Source: Tetrastigma voinierianum
Taxonomy: Eukaryota > Streptophyta > Magnoliopsida > Vitales > Vitaceae
Reading direction: 5' to 3'
Length of the DNA: 64,000 bases
Assembly: GCA_016808115.1 (NCBI GenBank)
Contig: JAEQBH010003864.1
Location: 372,001 to 436,000, forward strand
The translations under genes and the position numbers were made by a program. Under the pieces are notes generated by a model. The model saw only the letters and a list, made by a program, of their open reading frames with translations, had not been told where the DNA came from and did not search any database. This document shows positions 47,467 to 59,837 of this stretch, one piece after another (position 1 is the stretch's first letter; every line of letters starts with the position of its first letter).

Positions 47467-47740
47467 TGTTACCATATACAATTTTAGGAGTTTATGCAAT
47501 TTGGGACTCTATTATTAGTTGTATATATTATCTTACCATGTATAAATGCTAAGATTAAGAATACATTGAGATACCATGTATAGATGCTAAAGATTGAATT
47601 TATTTAGTTACCATGTATAGATGCTAAAGACTAGATAATTTGGGAATATATGTGTGAAAAAATTTTAATACTAGCGGGATCGAGGAAGAACTTTCCCCGA
47701 AATCTCTCTTCGTATTTTTTTGTTATCTAGTATTTTGACA
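47467..47740 (+). repeat. Copia 3' LTR
   Basis: Same start, end and triple 38-base internal repeat as the 5' LTR, with many point differences and small indels. Followed by the target duplication CTGAT. Confidence 0.95.
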
Positions 47741-47745
47741 CTGAT

Positions 47746-47897
47746 ACCCTTCCAAGTATTTGGGCCTTGTTTTAGCTCTCTTACCATAGCCCAAGGACAA
47801 CCCAATTTCCTCCTTATGTTAAGAATTTGTATCAGCAGACTCCAATTCAATACATTCTTAGAGTGGTGACATCAACTCCAGATCAGAGATCATTACA
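47746..47897 (-). mobile_element. Gypsy 3' LTR, right piece
   Basis: Continues the LTR interrupted at 42731. It ends CATTACA at 47897, and on the minus strand the polypurine word GCGGGGGGTAA (47898-47908) precedes it, which identifies it as the 3' LTR of the minus-strand element. Confidence 0.6.
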
Positions 47898-50800
47898 TTA
47901 CCCCCCGCATTGACACGAACCTTGTCCTCAAGGTTTAAAGAAGGGAAGTGTTTGGCTAAGAGAGCAAAATCTTCCACGTGGCTTTCGCTTCGGGGGCGGG
48001 TTTTCCCATTGGATGAGAATTTCGAATTTGTTAGGGTCTGTCGAGCGATTTAGCGGCTTCGCAGAAGCGAAGTGGTCGCACATGGACTCTTCTAGATTGG
48101 TGGGCGGAAGAGGTGTAGAGCTTTGGTAGAATGGTTCTCACGATACATGCTTTTAAGCGAACATGGAATACGGGATGAGAGGCGAGTTGTGGAAGGTAAA
48201 GTCAATTTGTAGGTGACTTACCAGTGCGTTACGAAAGTCGAAAAGTCCCAAAAATAGCGAAGTGTGAGGCTTATTATAAACCTGATGAAGTGAAGGTACG
48301 TGATATATTTGTGGCTTGACTAATACCAATTGTCCAACCTCAAATTCTGCTGCATAAATAGGTGTCGATCAGCACGGTTGCCTGTAGATTATGAGAAATG
48401 AGTTAAGTTTAATTTAAGCTGTTGGAGAATCTTATCTCGATTGAGAAGAGTGTCTGCTAGATCACTATTGGAGACAGAGAAGGGAATATATCGAGCTACT
48501 ATTGGAGGATCATGACCATAATTAGCTAAAAGCAGGTCATGCCGGCCCTGGCGTATGAAATGCCGTCTGTTATACGATGTGCGACCCATGGTAAGTGGAC
48601 CCGGCGATGCAGTTCATCAGTCACCAAAGCAGCGCCGCCATTTCAAGACATTTATTCAAGGCTTTCGTTTTATCATCCATCCAGTTTGGGGATGATAAAT
48701 ACCTTTACTCATAGATAATTTGGTGCCTTGAATATGAAACAAATCTTCCCAAAATTTTGAGAAGAAACACGGTCTCTATCGGATCTTATATTTGCTTTCG
48801 ACATCCTACCGTGAAGGCGAAACAATTTGCTTTTATTAAAGAAGGTGAATGCTTCTGATTATTGGCTTGTAAGAAATCCACACAGTGTCTTTATTGTAGA
48901 GCTTTTGGACCTCGCAGCGAAAGTTAAGCAACTAGCAACATAATGTTTCACATCGTAGTGGGAACCTTTTCAAAAAAAAATTGTGTGAGAACGTTCGGTA
49001 GTAGCAAGTAACCGACATGCAGTATAACGAGTTATGTCGAGAATTCATTAAGAATGGTGTCATGGAGTAGACATTTGTAATAATAACTAATTTTGTTGTG
49101 ATATAAAAATGGCCCATCACGAATGGTATATTCTCTAGAGATTGCAGTGTGATTTGCTTTGAGAAATTTGCTTCCAGAAACTTAATTCCGCAGTGGTAGG
49201 TGGAGCTTGAAGGTCTTCACACGAGTTGCTTCACATCCACATGAGCGTAGGTAATGGTAGAAAGGGTCTAAATTGAGGTTGGCGTGATAGGTATCACTTT
49301 GGCTTTATTCTCTGCCCGAGGTGATATATAATAGTGGCTTAAGTAGCCCAAACAACCGAATAACCACTTTTGTTGTTGAGAGTTCGAATTATACGTTGGT
49401 CACATCAGGTTTAATACTTTGGTGATCAATTTTGATGACAAATGGAGCTGACCCAACCAGATCTTGTCGCCAACGTTGGACGACTTGTGTAATTGCAAAC
49501 ATCTCTCGGCTATAGGTGGAGGCTACTTCCATGCGTGGTGAAAGTTTTTGATTGAAGTAGGCAATGGGATGACCTTGATGCACTAAAACAATGCTTATAC
49601 CAATACCTGAAGCATTTGTTTCAAGAGCGTGAAAGAGTGACTAAAATCGGAGGTTGCTGCTTGGAGCTTGCGAGAGTGCTTCGAAGGCAATAGAGATAAC
49701 CCAATTAGCATGTGAGATTCTATAAAAATAAATATTTTTAAGTAGTAGGTCGATCAAAGGCGTAATAGTGTAAAGTGTGAATAAAGCGCCGATAATAACA
49801 TGGCCAAGAAAACCATGGCGAGATATTGTAGTGGGACGGAGCCAATCGAGATAGCTTTCATTTTGTGGGAGTCCGTTGACACCTTTAGATGAGATTACAT
49901 AGGCAGGAGTAATCAATATCGGGTTGTGAAAAATGCCTTGGATCATTTTGGCATAAAACCTGTGAAATTTGTAAAAGATAAAGACTTGTTCAGAAGTGAT
50001 GAGGTGAGTGTCCCACGTAATGCTATAAACCGAGGAATATCATATAAAAAAAGAAACTAGACTAAGCCCAGACGGAGGAGAAGGTCGGAACAAATCGTGT
50101 GTAGCTTGTTGAGAAAGCAGTTGAGGGAGCATTAGTGAGGCCAAATGGCATGACAAGATACTCATAGTGGCCATCATGAGTTATGAAGGCTGTTTTCTGA
50201 ATATTCTCCTAGCGTACTCGAATTTGGGGGTACTTGGGACGAAGATCCAACTTGGAGAAAAATTGAGCACCAAAGAGCTTATCCAATAATTCGTCGACCG
50301 TTGGAATTGGAAAATGATTAGGAATGGTCACAAAATTAAGAACCGCGATAGTACGTACAAAGCGCCAAGTCTTAGTCTTTCTTCTTAACGAAGGCAAGCG
50401 GTAAGAGCTAGTCTTTGGGTTGTATGATACCTTCGAGTAAAGCATATCTGCGCGAATTTTCTATTTTTGTCTTTTGAAAATAGGGATAGTGTTTACATGG
50501 TTTGCGAGGCAGGGCGGAACCGGTTGCAAAGTAATGGAGTGGTTGTGCGGGCGTGGAGGTGGCGACCCTTTGGGATGCACGGAAAACATCATCCAAATCG
50601 AGAGCGAGGAAGTGCAGCGAATCATAAGGTAAAGCAGCAGAGAGATCTGAGTAGGGATGTCGGATATTTGGAGTTTCAAGCAACCCAGAACAACATTAGT
50701 GTCAGACATCGTGGAGAGGAGGTGAAATTGAATGCTGACTAAATGTAGTTTTATCTCAGGTAGACTCGACAAGTCGACTTCCCACTTGAAATTTCATGGT

Positions 50801-51678
50801 CAAAATTCTTATAGTCTTGTACAACACAACCAGAGTGGATAACGAGATGCGAAACCGCTAACGGTCCTCCGATAGGTAAGATAATGAAGTTGGTATGGTA
50901 ATCAAAATCTTGAACAAATAAATAGACATTGATGATGCAACCTTCGGCATACAATTTCGACCATTTGCATAGCCACGAGAAAAGCGAGGAATGTTGATTC
51001 AATCGGTAATGGTAAATGAAGAAGAAGGCGGATTTAGATGAGATGAGAGAGAAATCTGCGTCTACTAACACACATACGGAATATCCGGCTAAGGAACCTT
51101 GAGAAGAGGAAGGGGTACGGATAGCATATGCGGAGAGATCACGAGATGGATGTTCTGCGATATCATTCAATGGATGATGTTCAACAGCATTAGGATCAAC
51201 ATTGGAAATCCATTCGTTGGAGTTGTCGGAATCCAAAATGAATATTTGTGGCTTAGAGGCACACTTGTGATTCAACAAGTACTTTGCATCACAAAAATAA
51301 CACAAACCTTTTTATCTTTGACTTTCCATTTCGGTGAAATTTTGGGAATGGTGTATTGTAAGCTGAAGAGTATAGTTTGCGGGTTAAGGGCGTTTTTGTC
51401 AATGGAGAAAGAAGATGGAAGAGGCGCGGGACCGGTTTAGGTGGTGTGTGAGATAGGGTTGTGGGTGGTATTTAGCGGAAGTAAGTTTTGGGCTAAGTGT
51501 GCGAAGAGCAATTTGGACTCACATGTAAGCGGGCATCGAAATGGCACGAGACAAGAGGAGTGGGCTGCATGGCAAGAACCTCCACTTGTAACTCCGGCAA
51601 CAAATCCACCACAAAGCAACTTGTGAGGAATGAAGAAGATAACCCCGTCGTCCGATTCTGGAGCACTTCGAATTCAAA
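47898..51678 (-). pseudogene. Chromodomain-type Ty3/gypsy element, minus strand, decayed
   Basis: Order on the minus strand, from right to left: gag end with a leucine/glutamine-rich stretch (51493-51681) and a zinc knuckle of C-x2-C form (CYFCDAKYLLNHKC, about 51260-51305); protease region (about 50750-51050, poorly conserved); RT at 50209-50445 (PIPTVDELLDKLFGAQFFSK, LDLR) and on to about 50080 (GHYEYLVMPFGLTNAPSTF-like); RNase H at 49389-49583 (GHPIAYFNQKLS, YSREMFAITQVVQRWR); integrase C-terminal part at 48389-48589 (DTLLNRDKILQQLKLN); and a chromodomain-like end at about 47905-48060 (EDKVRVNAGG-like in shifted frames), then the polypurine tract. Many shifts; non-functional. The CACTA end at 51679 cuts its gag, so the 5' LTR is not seen. 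Confidence 0.88.
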
Positions 51679-51699
51679 CACTACAAAAAAAAAAAAAAT

Positions 51700-52310
51700 T
51701 TAGTGACGGAAATTTTTTATCGAAATTTCCGTCACAAAATTGTGACAAATTTGTGACGGAATAGTGATTGAAATTAGTATTAGTGGCAGACATTTATTTG
51801 ATCGATTTGTGACGGATTTGTAACAAAAAAGAAATCTGTTAATAAATTATGGCGGGAAGGTGGTGTAAAAAATTTAGTGATGGATTTGAGACTACTTTGT
51901 GATGGAAAATAATCCATCACAAATCCGTCACTAAATAAATTATAAAGTAAATGGCTTCATTAAATATAATTTGTGATAGATAATATTTTCGTAACAAAAT
52001 AGTGACGAAAACAGAGTTCCGTCACAAAATAGTGACAGAAATGCGATTCCATCACAAAATAGTGACAAAAATTGGATTATGTCACAAATTGTGACGGATA
52101 TGTGTTTTCGTTACAATTTTGTGACGAAAATTGGATTCCGTTACAAAATAGTGACAAAAATTGTATTCCTTCACAAAATTTAGTGATGGATTTTAGATTC
52201 CATCACGATTTTGTGATGGATTACATTTCCATCCCAAAATAGTGACGAAAATGAGTTTTCATCACTATTTTGTGACGGAATTGTGACAGATTTGTGACAT
52301 ATATCTCTTA
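51700..52310. repeat. CACTA subterminal repeat cluster (GTGACGGA / TCCGTCAC)
   Basis: About twenty copies of TAGTGACGGAA, TTCCGTCACAAA and C-to-T variants (AGTGATGGA, CCATCACAAA) in both orientations within about 600 bases. Confidence 0.9.
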
Positions 52311-53749
52311 AAAATAATTCCTTATTATATTTTAAAAGCGTATTGTACACTATTTCAAAATATTCATAAAATATATTGTAAATATATATTTAATATTAAC
52401 ATTTTCAAACTTTATTTCAAAATATTTTTATATTTAAAAATATTATAGACAAATTACAAATTTTATTAATATATATTATACATACTTTTAATTTTTAAAA
52501 TTGTGATATTTCAATATTTGAAGTTTTATTATACCTTTGGCTACATAGTCATAAAATATACTAAATATCAAAATAAATAATATATGTAATTATATATAGT
52601 TACAAAATTTGAAATTATAAAGATTTATAATATTTCTCCCCTAAAATTTTATTTTAACCACCATTGGGGCATAGCTAATTGAAAGAACTGGTTAAACTAT
52701 ATATTCAAGATTGACTCGATTATTATCATGTTGAACTCGAGATATTTTAATACGTTGTTGAATCGATCTTAGCATCCTTAATAGTTTTTATGAATATTTT
52801 TATTTATGAATATTTTGAAAAATTATATAATACAATTATTTTCAAATATAAAAATGATTTTTTTTAATAACTATTTGTCACAAATTAGTCATAAATCAGT
52901 TACAAAATAGTGACGAAATTCTAAATCCGTCTAAATTTGTAATAAGTGTATTCAGTCACAAAATAGTAATGGAAATATGGTCCCATGTGATTTTTGTGTG
53001 GGTGATGTAGATTTATGATATATATCTATTAAAAAAATTCATTTTTAAATTTTAATTTGTATTAGACATTATTTCAAAATATTTTAATATTTAAAAATAT
53101 TATAAACTATTTGGAATTTTATTATTAATATATGTTGTGTTATATTGTGTAATTTTTTTAATTTTAAAATGCGTGATATTTCAATATTTTAAATTGTATA
53201 TATAATTTTGCCTTGCTACATAGTCATAAAAAATTATAAATATCAAAATAAATAATATATATCATGCTATGATATTTACAAAAATTTGACATTATAAAAA
53301 ATTTGTGATATTTGGCAAATTTTATTTTAGCCACCATTGGGGCATAGCTAATTGAAGCAACTTGTTAAACTCTATATTGAGTGACTCGATTATGTTCATT
53401 AAATCACGAACTATTCTATAAGTTGTGGAATCAATCTTGGCATCCTTAATAGTTTTTTGAATATTTTTGTTATGAATATTTTGAAAAAAGTACTTAATAC
53501 AGTAATTTCAAATATAAAAATGAATTTTTTAATAGCTATCTGTCACAAAATTGGTCACAAATTTGTGACGAATTCTCATTAAAGTAATAAAATAGTGGCG
53601 AAACACAGTGCAATCACAATTTTGTGACTCAATTTAATAACGAATATCTATTAAAGGAATTCATTTTTTATATTTTAATTGCTGATAGACACTATTTCAA
53701 AATATTCTAATATTTGAAAATATTATAAACTATTTGAAATTTATTATTA

Positions 53750-53760
<11 letters not shown>
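52280..53760. repeat. Three direct repeats of about 630-700 bases inside the CACTA element
   Basis: The order is ATATCTNTTAAA, then CACTATTTCAAAATATT, then an AAATATTATA(A/G)AC piece, then ACCATTGGGGCATAGCTAATT (52661 and 53331), then ATCCTTAATAGTTTT (52773 and 53440), then a GTGACGAA cluster. Units start at about 52305, 53010 and 53642; the third is partial and ends in the TG run. Confidence 0.85.

Positions 53761-53784
<24 letters not shown>
53753..53784. repeat. (TG)n microsatellite
   Basis: About sixteen TG units at the broken end of the third CACTA direct repeat. Confidence 0.95.
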
Positions 53785-53785
<1 letters not shown>

Positions 53786-53999
53786 ACTTATATGTATGAT
53801 TTTATATATTAATTACTTTAAATAATTTTTAATATACATCATTTTTATGTGATAAATAAAAATAGTATAATTGATTATTTATAAATTTTAGGATAGTGTA
53901 ATTATGATTTATAAAAATTATGATTCCCAAACCTTTTTTTTTTTCCACCAATTTTTTTCCACTTCCCGCTAATTGTAAGGGTTATAGGATCTCAATTTT

Positions 54000-55990
54000 T
54001 TTCCTAATTTTTTCTCTCCAGTTCACTTTTATCGCCACCTTGAGTCAATCTCACCGCCACCATGAGTCATTCTCATCACCACCATGACTTTTTTCTCTAA
54101 CTCGCTCTCTCCGTTCACCTCACTCTCACCATTCATTATCTTCGTCTTCTTCTACCTTATTTGAAAACTTATTTCCTACTCATGAAGAACAGAAAATTTT
54201 TATGGATTCTATGGACAAAGAGATTTTATGTCGAGATTCTTCAAGAATGTGGTAGAATGTGAAGCACCCCATATCAATACTTGGCTTTCTATTGCACAAG
54301 ATCATAAAGTTCAAGTATTAAGGCTTTGATTTTTGTACTCAATCTTCTCCATCAATAGATGCGTACTTCCACACACTTAAACCTTCTTCTTGACTATCTT
54401 TTCTTCTCCATTTTTTCTCTCAGCTACTTGAGGCCCTTCTAATGCTTGTACTATAGCCTCCTTGGTCTCTTCTGTAGCATCGGTCCCTTTTGTCTTCACC
54501 TCTGCAGAAGAGTATTGTTGCTACTAGTTTGGCTTCTCACCCTCAACAAAAAGGTTTGTTTTAATGTACTGTTGCTTTGTTTTTTTTTTTTTTGGTTGGA
54601 ATTTTGATGTTAGTTGTTAACTAAAATATTAAATTTTTTAATGACATATTGCCCTCACTGGTTAAAACTGTAAATGAATTTTTCTTTGCTTGCAGGGGCT
54701 TCTAATCACTTTTTTGCCTCTTAATTGTCTCTGTTTATCAATCAGGTAAGCTATTTTACTTATTTTTATGAATTGAGATTTTACTTTTTTATTTTTATCT
54801 GTTCTCTGTTATCTTCAAAATCTGTCATTCTAGTTTCCCAATTTATTTGTAACAAAGAAACTTGGCCATTAAAAATCTTCCTTGGATTGCTGATGTTATG
54901 CATTCATGTTGATGATATAGACAGTGTGTTATTGTGAGACAACTTTTTCTTCCCAATTGTTATCCTAATACCGACATGTTGTGCGTGCTAAAAAAAATAT
55001 ATAAAAATTTAAAGTTGAGGGCCAAAAGTAGTAAACATAAGGGGATAGCTATTACGGGTCCTATGATGGGTCATGATGATTCTCTTCTATTTGTTTTTTA
55101 TGCCGGGAGCTCCTATCACAGGTCTTATTCGAATTCTATAATCAACATAGCTTTCCCTTCCTTGTTTGAGTGTTTTGGATTTCTCAACTTGATTAATTAT
55201 AGATTATCTTGTTGCTGCTCTATTTTTAGAGTTTAATTTTAGGTCTTTTAACTTATCACTCAGTTTTAGTGCTGTATATAAGCTCCTATCATGTTCTGTT
55301 TTTTTTATTTGTTTTGGTCTTTTAGGTCAGATTATCCTTCTATGCTTTTCTTTTCTGGCCAAGTGTACTTCTTGTCCATTTGGATAATCTCATGTTGGAT
55401 TTTTTGATCTGGGTATCTTATAATGTTGACATTTTTGTTTGGTTTTTATATGGCTTTTTTGGATTGTTGAGTGTATGATAATCACATTCTCTTTTTCTTG
55501 GTTTTAAACGGTTGATTCTGATTTTTGCTCATGTGGTCATTCTTGATCAAGTAAAAAAGTCTTTTTTTCAAGTGTGGTGTTAAATGAATTTACGTGAATA
55601 GGTCATCATAAATATTATTTAATTTTCATTGTTATGTCTTTTACACTTAATTATCATGTGTAAATTTTATATTTGTTCATAAATTTAAGTCTTTCTTCGG
55701 TTGCAACACTCGACGATTATTGTTTGGTTTCTATTGTTATTGTTAAAACATAGTTGTTTATGAGAAAAACATTAATAGTCTTTTTTATTTATTTGAGAAC
55801 AATAGTTATTTATTTATTTAATAATTTTTATTTTAGTAAAACTTAAAAAAATTAATTAAAATAAAAGGTATTAATTTTATTCAAGAACAAAGCAACGCCT
55901 TTGAAAAATAAGTTAAATAAGATGTAGTAATTTAATTAAAATTTAGTAGCAAGATATATATAATAATAGTAATAATTTCATTTTTATATT
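54000..55990. other. Right part of the CACTA block, no gene recognised
   Basis: AT-rich DNA. The minus strand of about 54405-54545 gives a short charged open stretch (TKEAIVQALEGPQVAERK) ending in a stop, which could be a captured host gene piece, but no family is recognised. Small frames at 54725-55236 have no similarity that I can name. Two TCACC(G/A)CCACCATGA repeats lie near 54050-54085. Confidence 0.4.
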
Positions 55991-56002
55991 TTATCTAGTG
56001 TT

Positions 56003-56219
56003 GTGGATCCGAAATGCTGGATTTTTTGTGTACCATTTCTTGTTTGGGTGGTATGCTGGAATTTGTGGGCTGTTTTTAAGCTTGGATTGAAGTAATGAAA
56101 TCTTGAACCAAGAATAGTCCAAGTTGGAAAAAGGGACAGTTTTGTACCCGGTTATTGTGGATCCGAATGCTGGATTTTTATTATGTATTACTGCTTGTTT
56201 GAGTGGCATGCTGGAAATT
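56003..56219. repeat. Direct duplication with about 150-base period
   Basis: The block starting TTGTGGATCCGAAATGCTGG (about 56001) is repeated from about 56154 (TTGTGGATCCGAATGCTGG), each continuing through TGGCATGCTGGAA or TGGTATGCTGGAA. Confidence 0.8.
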
Positions 56220-56936
56220 ATGTGAAATTGTGTGAGTATTGCCTACTAGGAGTATAAACATGCATGGTATGATTAAATTGGAATTTATGTGTTTGTTGAT
56301 ATAAATTGCCAATTGAGGCATGGGTTGAAATGCATGAGTGAAGATGCACATATAGTATTCTTCACATATGTAGCATGTAATAGGCAGTAATATTGCATTG
56401 AATTTATGCACTAGAACATTGCATGAGAATGGGTGTAGTGCGATGATGGCGTTAGGTCGGTCTAAGGACAAAAGTCTGAGGTCGCATGAAAATTTCAATT
56501 TCCCTTTGTGAATTTGGAGTTTGCCCAATACTTGTGAATTAAAGTAGTTTGTCGGAGAATGCCCAATAGCTATAAATAAAACTATTTGTTGGAGTATGTC
56601 CAATAGTTTTGAATTGCAAAACAAAAACTTTTGTTTTGAAAAACATTTTTCATACATGGCACACTACATGGTGAGAGAAGTGTGTGAGGACTAGTCTTTG
56701 GGGGTCATGAGGAATTGCATGGCATCGGGACATTTAGATCCATTCTAGGATTAACATAATCATGATTGGAATGTTTGCATCTTTGCACGACCATTGCATG
56801 TGCACTTAAGTGGGTAGTAACCCTGGTAGGAGTTTACTCTACTAGGCTTTGCTCACCCCGTCGTGGGATTCCCCCTTTTAGGTACAGGGAGCATACAGGG
56901 AGACGACACTCACTAGAGGCCGTGTTTGAAAAGAAA
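56200..56936 (+). mobile_element. Older gypsy LTR, interrupted copy
   Basis: This is homologous to the 3' half of the LTR that follows: compare 56640-56936 with about 58390-58640 (CATACATGGCA / CATACGTGGCA; TTGCATGTGCACTTA / TTGCATATGCACTTA; GCTCACCCCGTCG / GCTCACCCTGTCG; AGGGAGCATACAGGGAGACG / AGGGAGCGTACGAGGAGACG; TAGAGGCCGTGTTTGA / TAGAGGCCGGGTTTGA). It stops at AAGAAA, where the next LTR starts, so the younger element inserted here. It has its own triple 37-38-base unit (GGAG..TGCCCAATA at about 56517, 56555, 56592). Confidence 0.8.
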
Positions 56937-58973
56937 TGTAAGACCCGAGAAATTCCAATTTTTGGAAAAAGGGTAAAATCGTAATTTCGGTCAAAAATCC
57001 AAAATTTATTTTCTAGATCTCAGATGACAAAATGGATTTCACCGTTGGAATCACCTCGCGAAATCTAGCTAACACGCCGAATTTCATCGAATTCTGAGAC
57101 AGTCGGAGTTGGCATGTTTTTCAAGGCATCAAGTTTCGGGTGCCGGAAAACGACTTGAGATGTGACAAAAGTCACATATAACATGTACACATGTTATACA
57201 TGTTGCATGAGTAGAGAGATGATGGAAATGGATGGTCGGAATAGTGCCAAATGTCGAAAATCCAAGCTAAGGGACAAAATGGGCATTATTAAATTTGTTT
57301 AAATGAGGAAAAGATAAAAAGAGGAATAGTGTCATCCTCTTAAAAGACCAAAAACGTGAGAGAACCAGGGAGCAGAGGCAGTAGGTCCAGATTTTTATTT
57401 CTAGAGAGAGAGAGAGCCACTTCTCTTTAGATTTATGGGCGATCGGACCGTCGAAATCCTTCGGGCCAAGAAGGAGAAGGCTGGCTACTGCGACGGAGAG
57501 GCTTGCGCGTGAATTTCCGGTTTTAGGGAGTTTTCAACTTCGAGAGGTAGGGGAGTTTGTCACTGCTTGGGTTTACACTTTATTTAAGTGTTTTATAATG
57601 TTTAGGTTGATTTGAGGTCGTGAGGGGGCCATTTGATTGGTCTAAATCTTGGGACCCAGAATATTTAGAAGGCCCCAGACCAGTTACGCATAATCCATGT
57701 TAGTGTGAAATTTGTTTGGGCTGTTTGTGTGTTGATTTATGCAATAAATCATGTATTGGTTTGTATGAGGCCGGAAATGGCCATGAAAGTCGGGTTCACA
57801 AAGTGAGCAGAATTAGCTGTTCGCCGAGGAAGCTTGATGGCTTAGGGTTTCCTTGTTCATAGGGAATAGTGTTCACAAAATATTTTGTGAAATGTGTGCT
57901 TAGTTGAGTAATTCAAATCGAATTGCTGGAGTGTTTAATGATTAGCCCCAGTGAGCTAATTTTTTGGTGTAATGGAATGTGAAATTACATAACATGTTTG
58001 TGGCGTTTAAATTATGTGAATATATGCATGATTATATATATTTGCATGTGTTATAGAATTGTAATGGAATTGACATCATGCATTCCATATGCACTGGGGC
58101 ACCCTAGAAAAATAGGAGTGAGTGCATGAGGTGATTCTAGAAAGAATGGTTTCCGAGGGTTGACTAAATAATAATAGTTATCGGAGGGTAGTCCATATAA
58201 AATATCAATCGTCGGAGTCGGCCTAATTGATATACATCGAGGTGAATCCGTATAAAATATCAATCGTCGGTCGGCGGAGATTGATATACATCGGAGGAGT
58301 AGTCCACTAAATATAACATCGGAACAGTCCACTACTTATATCGGTAGTCCACAAATAAGAACCACAAAATATGTTTAAAAATAATGTTTCTCATACGTGG
58401 CAGGCAGAGTGTCGAAGTCGGGTGAGGACTGGGATATGAGGTTAAGCATGTAGACATTCAAGTAGGATCCGTTGCTTGAATGTTTGTTTTCATTGGAGAC
58501 ATTGCATATGCACTTAGGCGGAGAGTAGCCCATTTAGGGTGAATCCACTACTGAGCATTAGCTCACCCTGTCGAGGGAACATATTTTTCAGGTATAGGGA
58601 GCGTACGAGGAGACGGCTCGTCCTAGAGGCCGGGTTTGAGAAGAAAGTCGGGTTGTGGCTTTGGTTATCATTATGTATACATGTATTAGAATTCTAAAAT
58701 TTTAATATATGTTGTATAAGAGTCATTTATTAACTCTTGAAACTATTGGATATAGTTGGATATAAATATTGTGATGAGTATTGGTTTATGGGCCCAAGAG
58801 GTCGTTTTTACTCATGTGATTGATGTTGGGACAGGTTATGTACAGGTTATGTATCCCGGGTAGAGCTCCCCGTACAAAAGCTGTCGATTTTAAGTGAGAA
58901 ATGTCGGGTCACGAGCATTCACGAATGTTCCGTAGGTTGACGGGTAGTGGCGACCGGGTTTTGGGGCGTCACA
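56937..58973 (+). mobile_element. Gypsy (Tekay/Del-like) 5' LTR, 2037 bases
   Basis: Starts TGTAAGACCCGAGAAATTCC and ends GGGGCGTCACA, with a primer site three bases further on. It has an internal ~55-base tandem unit, ATATCAATCGTCGG...ATATACATCG (58203 and 58257), and repeated AGTCCAC words. It is the left LTR of the element that runs off the window end. Confidence 0.88.
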
Positions 58974-58976
58974 GCT

Positions 58977-58989
58977 TGGTATCAGAGCC
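58977..58989 (+). promoter_or_regulatory. Gypsy primer binding site
   Basis: TGGTATCAGAGCC, an exact match to the plant initiator-Met-tRNA primer site consensus, directly after the LTR. Confidence 0.95.
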
Positions 58990-59751
58990 TAGGTATACGA
59001 CTACCTAGGGCTTGAGGGGATTTGGGCTTTGGCCATAGTCTTTGAGGTGTAAGAACATCACCACTAGGTGTGGTTCGATGTTGAGTTTAGGTATGAGATT
59101 ACCTAGGAAATCACGGGACAACACTAGGACACTTCATGCATGTGTCTAATGTGTTTGGTGTGTTGATGTGTGATTTGATAAATTTGTTGTGTGAAACATA
59201 TGCATAACATGAATGATGTGTGATCATGTATTGTGATTGGTTTGTGTGGTTTGTGTGCTTGGTGATTAGCACATAGTGTGTAGGAAAAGTGTGGAGTTCT
59301 GATTAATTAAAAAAGCGGAAAGGAAAATAAATGAAATAAATTATAATAAATTTATTTGGGAAAAGGAAATAAAATTTTAATAGATTTTATAGTTGAACTC
59401 ATAAAAGTTTTGAGTTGTGTGGATGTAGTATTTAAGTTACTGCATGTGGAGGTAACGAGGAAGAATTTCTCGTGGAGGGAATGAAAAAAAAAAAAAAAAT
59501 GAGAGAAAAAAATTTGGTTTTAGTTTTACGATTATTGTAAAAGCTGAAGAAAAGCTATGATACAAAATAAATTTAATAAGGCCCATTTAGGTATGCTTGG
59601 AAAAAAAAAAAATGGATAAGTTTTTTCTCGATGCTTAATAAATGAAAAAAATGATGAAGTGAAGAAAATTTTTTTTTTTTAGGTGTTTAGTAGTTTGAAA
59701 AGCGAAGAAAATCAAAGAAAATAAAATTTTTGAAATTTATTTGATGTTAAG

Positions 59752-59754
<3 letters not shown>

Positions 59755-59800
<46 letters not shown>

Positions 59801-59837
59801 TCTTTCTACTGCTCTATATATATATATATATATATAT
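59755..59837. repeat. Two (TA)n microsatellites
   Basis: A TA run of about 45 bases and one of about 22 bases separated by CTCTTTCTACTGCTC. Confidence 0.9.

Larger units (their letters stand above)
42727..47745 (+). mobile_element. Complete Ty1/copia LTR retrotransposon with target duplication
   Basis: All structural parts are present: the 5-base duplication CTGAT (42727-42731 and 47741-47745), a 269-base 5' LTR (42732-43000), a primer site at 43001, gag, protease, integrase, RT and RNase H in copia order, a polypurine tract (about 47455-47466) and a 274-base 3' LTR (47467-47740). Both LTRs run TGTTACCAT...ACA. The LTRs are visibly diverged, with many substitutions and small indels, so this is an old insertion. 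All coding parts are broken. Length is about 5.0 kb, normal for copia. It sits inside the LTR of a minus-strand gypsy element and is therefore the younger of the two. Confidence 0.96.
51679..56000. mobile_element. CACTA (En/Spm) transposon, left end and subterminal region
   Basis: The end is CACTACAAAAAA (51679-51690), the classic CACTA terminal repeat. It runs directly into a dense set of subterminal words TTTAGTGACGGA / CCGTCACAAA in both orientations (51700-52310 and again 52870-52950, 53540-53640), the usual binding-site pattern. The interior is AT-rich, with three ~630-700 base direct repeats and a TG run. No transposase is readable, so it is a non-autonomous or gutted copy. The right end is uncertain: a degenerate CTAGTG at 55995-56000 (before LTR-like DNA) is the best candidate, but the flanking 3-base sites do not match. 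Confidence 0.75.

Noticed and set aside
50751..51305. A 184-codon minus-strand frame as a host zinc-finger gene
   Set aside because: The C-x2-C motif and position fit the gag/protease junction of the minus-strand gypsy element.
54725..55236. Frames of 70-100 codons as genes
   Set aside because: They are AT-rich and hydrophobic by composition, lack any domain and lie in transposon DNA.
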